Positions 43,392 through 45,000 of a stretch of 45,000 nt of DNA are shown here, one piece after another. Both the position numbers and the translations under genes were made by a program. This DNA is from an uncultured Roseobacter sp. Lineage in GTDB: Bacteria; Pseudomonadota; Alphaproteobacteria; Rhodobacterales; Rhodobacteraceae. The DNA lies in the NCBI RefSeq assembly GCF_947491795.1, contig NZ_CANLKW010000002.1, positions 1 to 45,000 on the forward strand. Direction: 5' to 3'. The notes beneath the pieces are model-generated. The model had not been told where the DNA came from. It did no database searches and saw nothing but the letters and a program-made list of their open reading frames with translations. How positions within the stretch are numbered: position 1 is the first letter of the stretch; every line of letters starts with the position of its first letter.

Positions 43392-45000
<1,609 letters not shown>

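Overview
The window looks like a chromosomal segment from a marine Rhodobacterales (Roseobacter-type) alphaproteobacterium. The signs are a malyl-CoA lyase of the ethylmalonyl-CoA pathway, COQ9 and TIGR02300 proteins, the small families that usually sit beside pyk and mcl in this order, and an rRNA operon ending 23S-5S-tRNA-fMet. The species cannot be named from sequence alone.

Layout. (1) 1-7.5 kb: surface-polysaccharide region that looks poorer in GC than the rest. It begins with the end of an IS3-family element, which cuts a glycosyltransferase gene that also carries a homopolymer frameshift. It continues with an MsbA-type exporter, a GNAT acetyltransferase, a DegT/DnrJ sugar aminotransferase, two translationally close glycosyltransferases and a FdtA/QdtA-like 3,4-ketoisomerase. 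Together these suggest a 3-acetamido-3,6-dideoxyhexose. (2) 7.5-15.7 kb: quinone oxidoreductase, COQ9, rpsU, an orphan 384-residue protein with an eCIS-cargo-like N-terminus, Lrp regulator with alanine dehydrogenase, LysR, DUF1330, mscL and a GST. (3) 15.7-28.8 kb: a mostly minus-strand housekeeping block (pyk, small membrane protein, rpmI, rplT, pheS, pheT). A rhodanese, a polar amino acid ABC transporter, a frameshifted LacI gene, a glutamine amidotransferase and an esterase lie among these genes. (4) 28.8-36 kb: a fatty-acid-hydroxylase/acyltransferase-3 fusion, an 'aggregation factor core'-like secreted protein, a MaoC gene without a normal start codon, and a D-amino acid block (dat, exonuclease, dgcA, dgcN). 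(5) 36-41.1 kb: mcl1, DUF302, LysE, accA, GntR, a YgjP-like peptidase and a TIGR02300 protein. (6) 41.2-45 kb: tRNA-Ala(GGC), DinB, scars of an IS3 transposase and a serine recombinase, then the 3' end of an rRNA operon on the minus strand.

How the genes connect. dgcN and dgcA are expected to turn D-glutamate into the L form through N-acetyl intermediates, and Dat can transaminate D-amino acids. Alanine dehydrogenase, the amino acid importer and the LysE-type exporter fit an amino-acid-using lifestyle. Mcl1 and AccA act in acyl-CoA metabolism.

No complete, clearly new multi-gene system is visible. The best leads are the orphan eCIS-like protein, the hydroxylase-acyltransferase fusion, the MaoC start problem, and the CGCAATTT octamer repeated four times between dgcN and mcl1.
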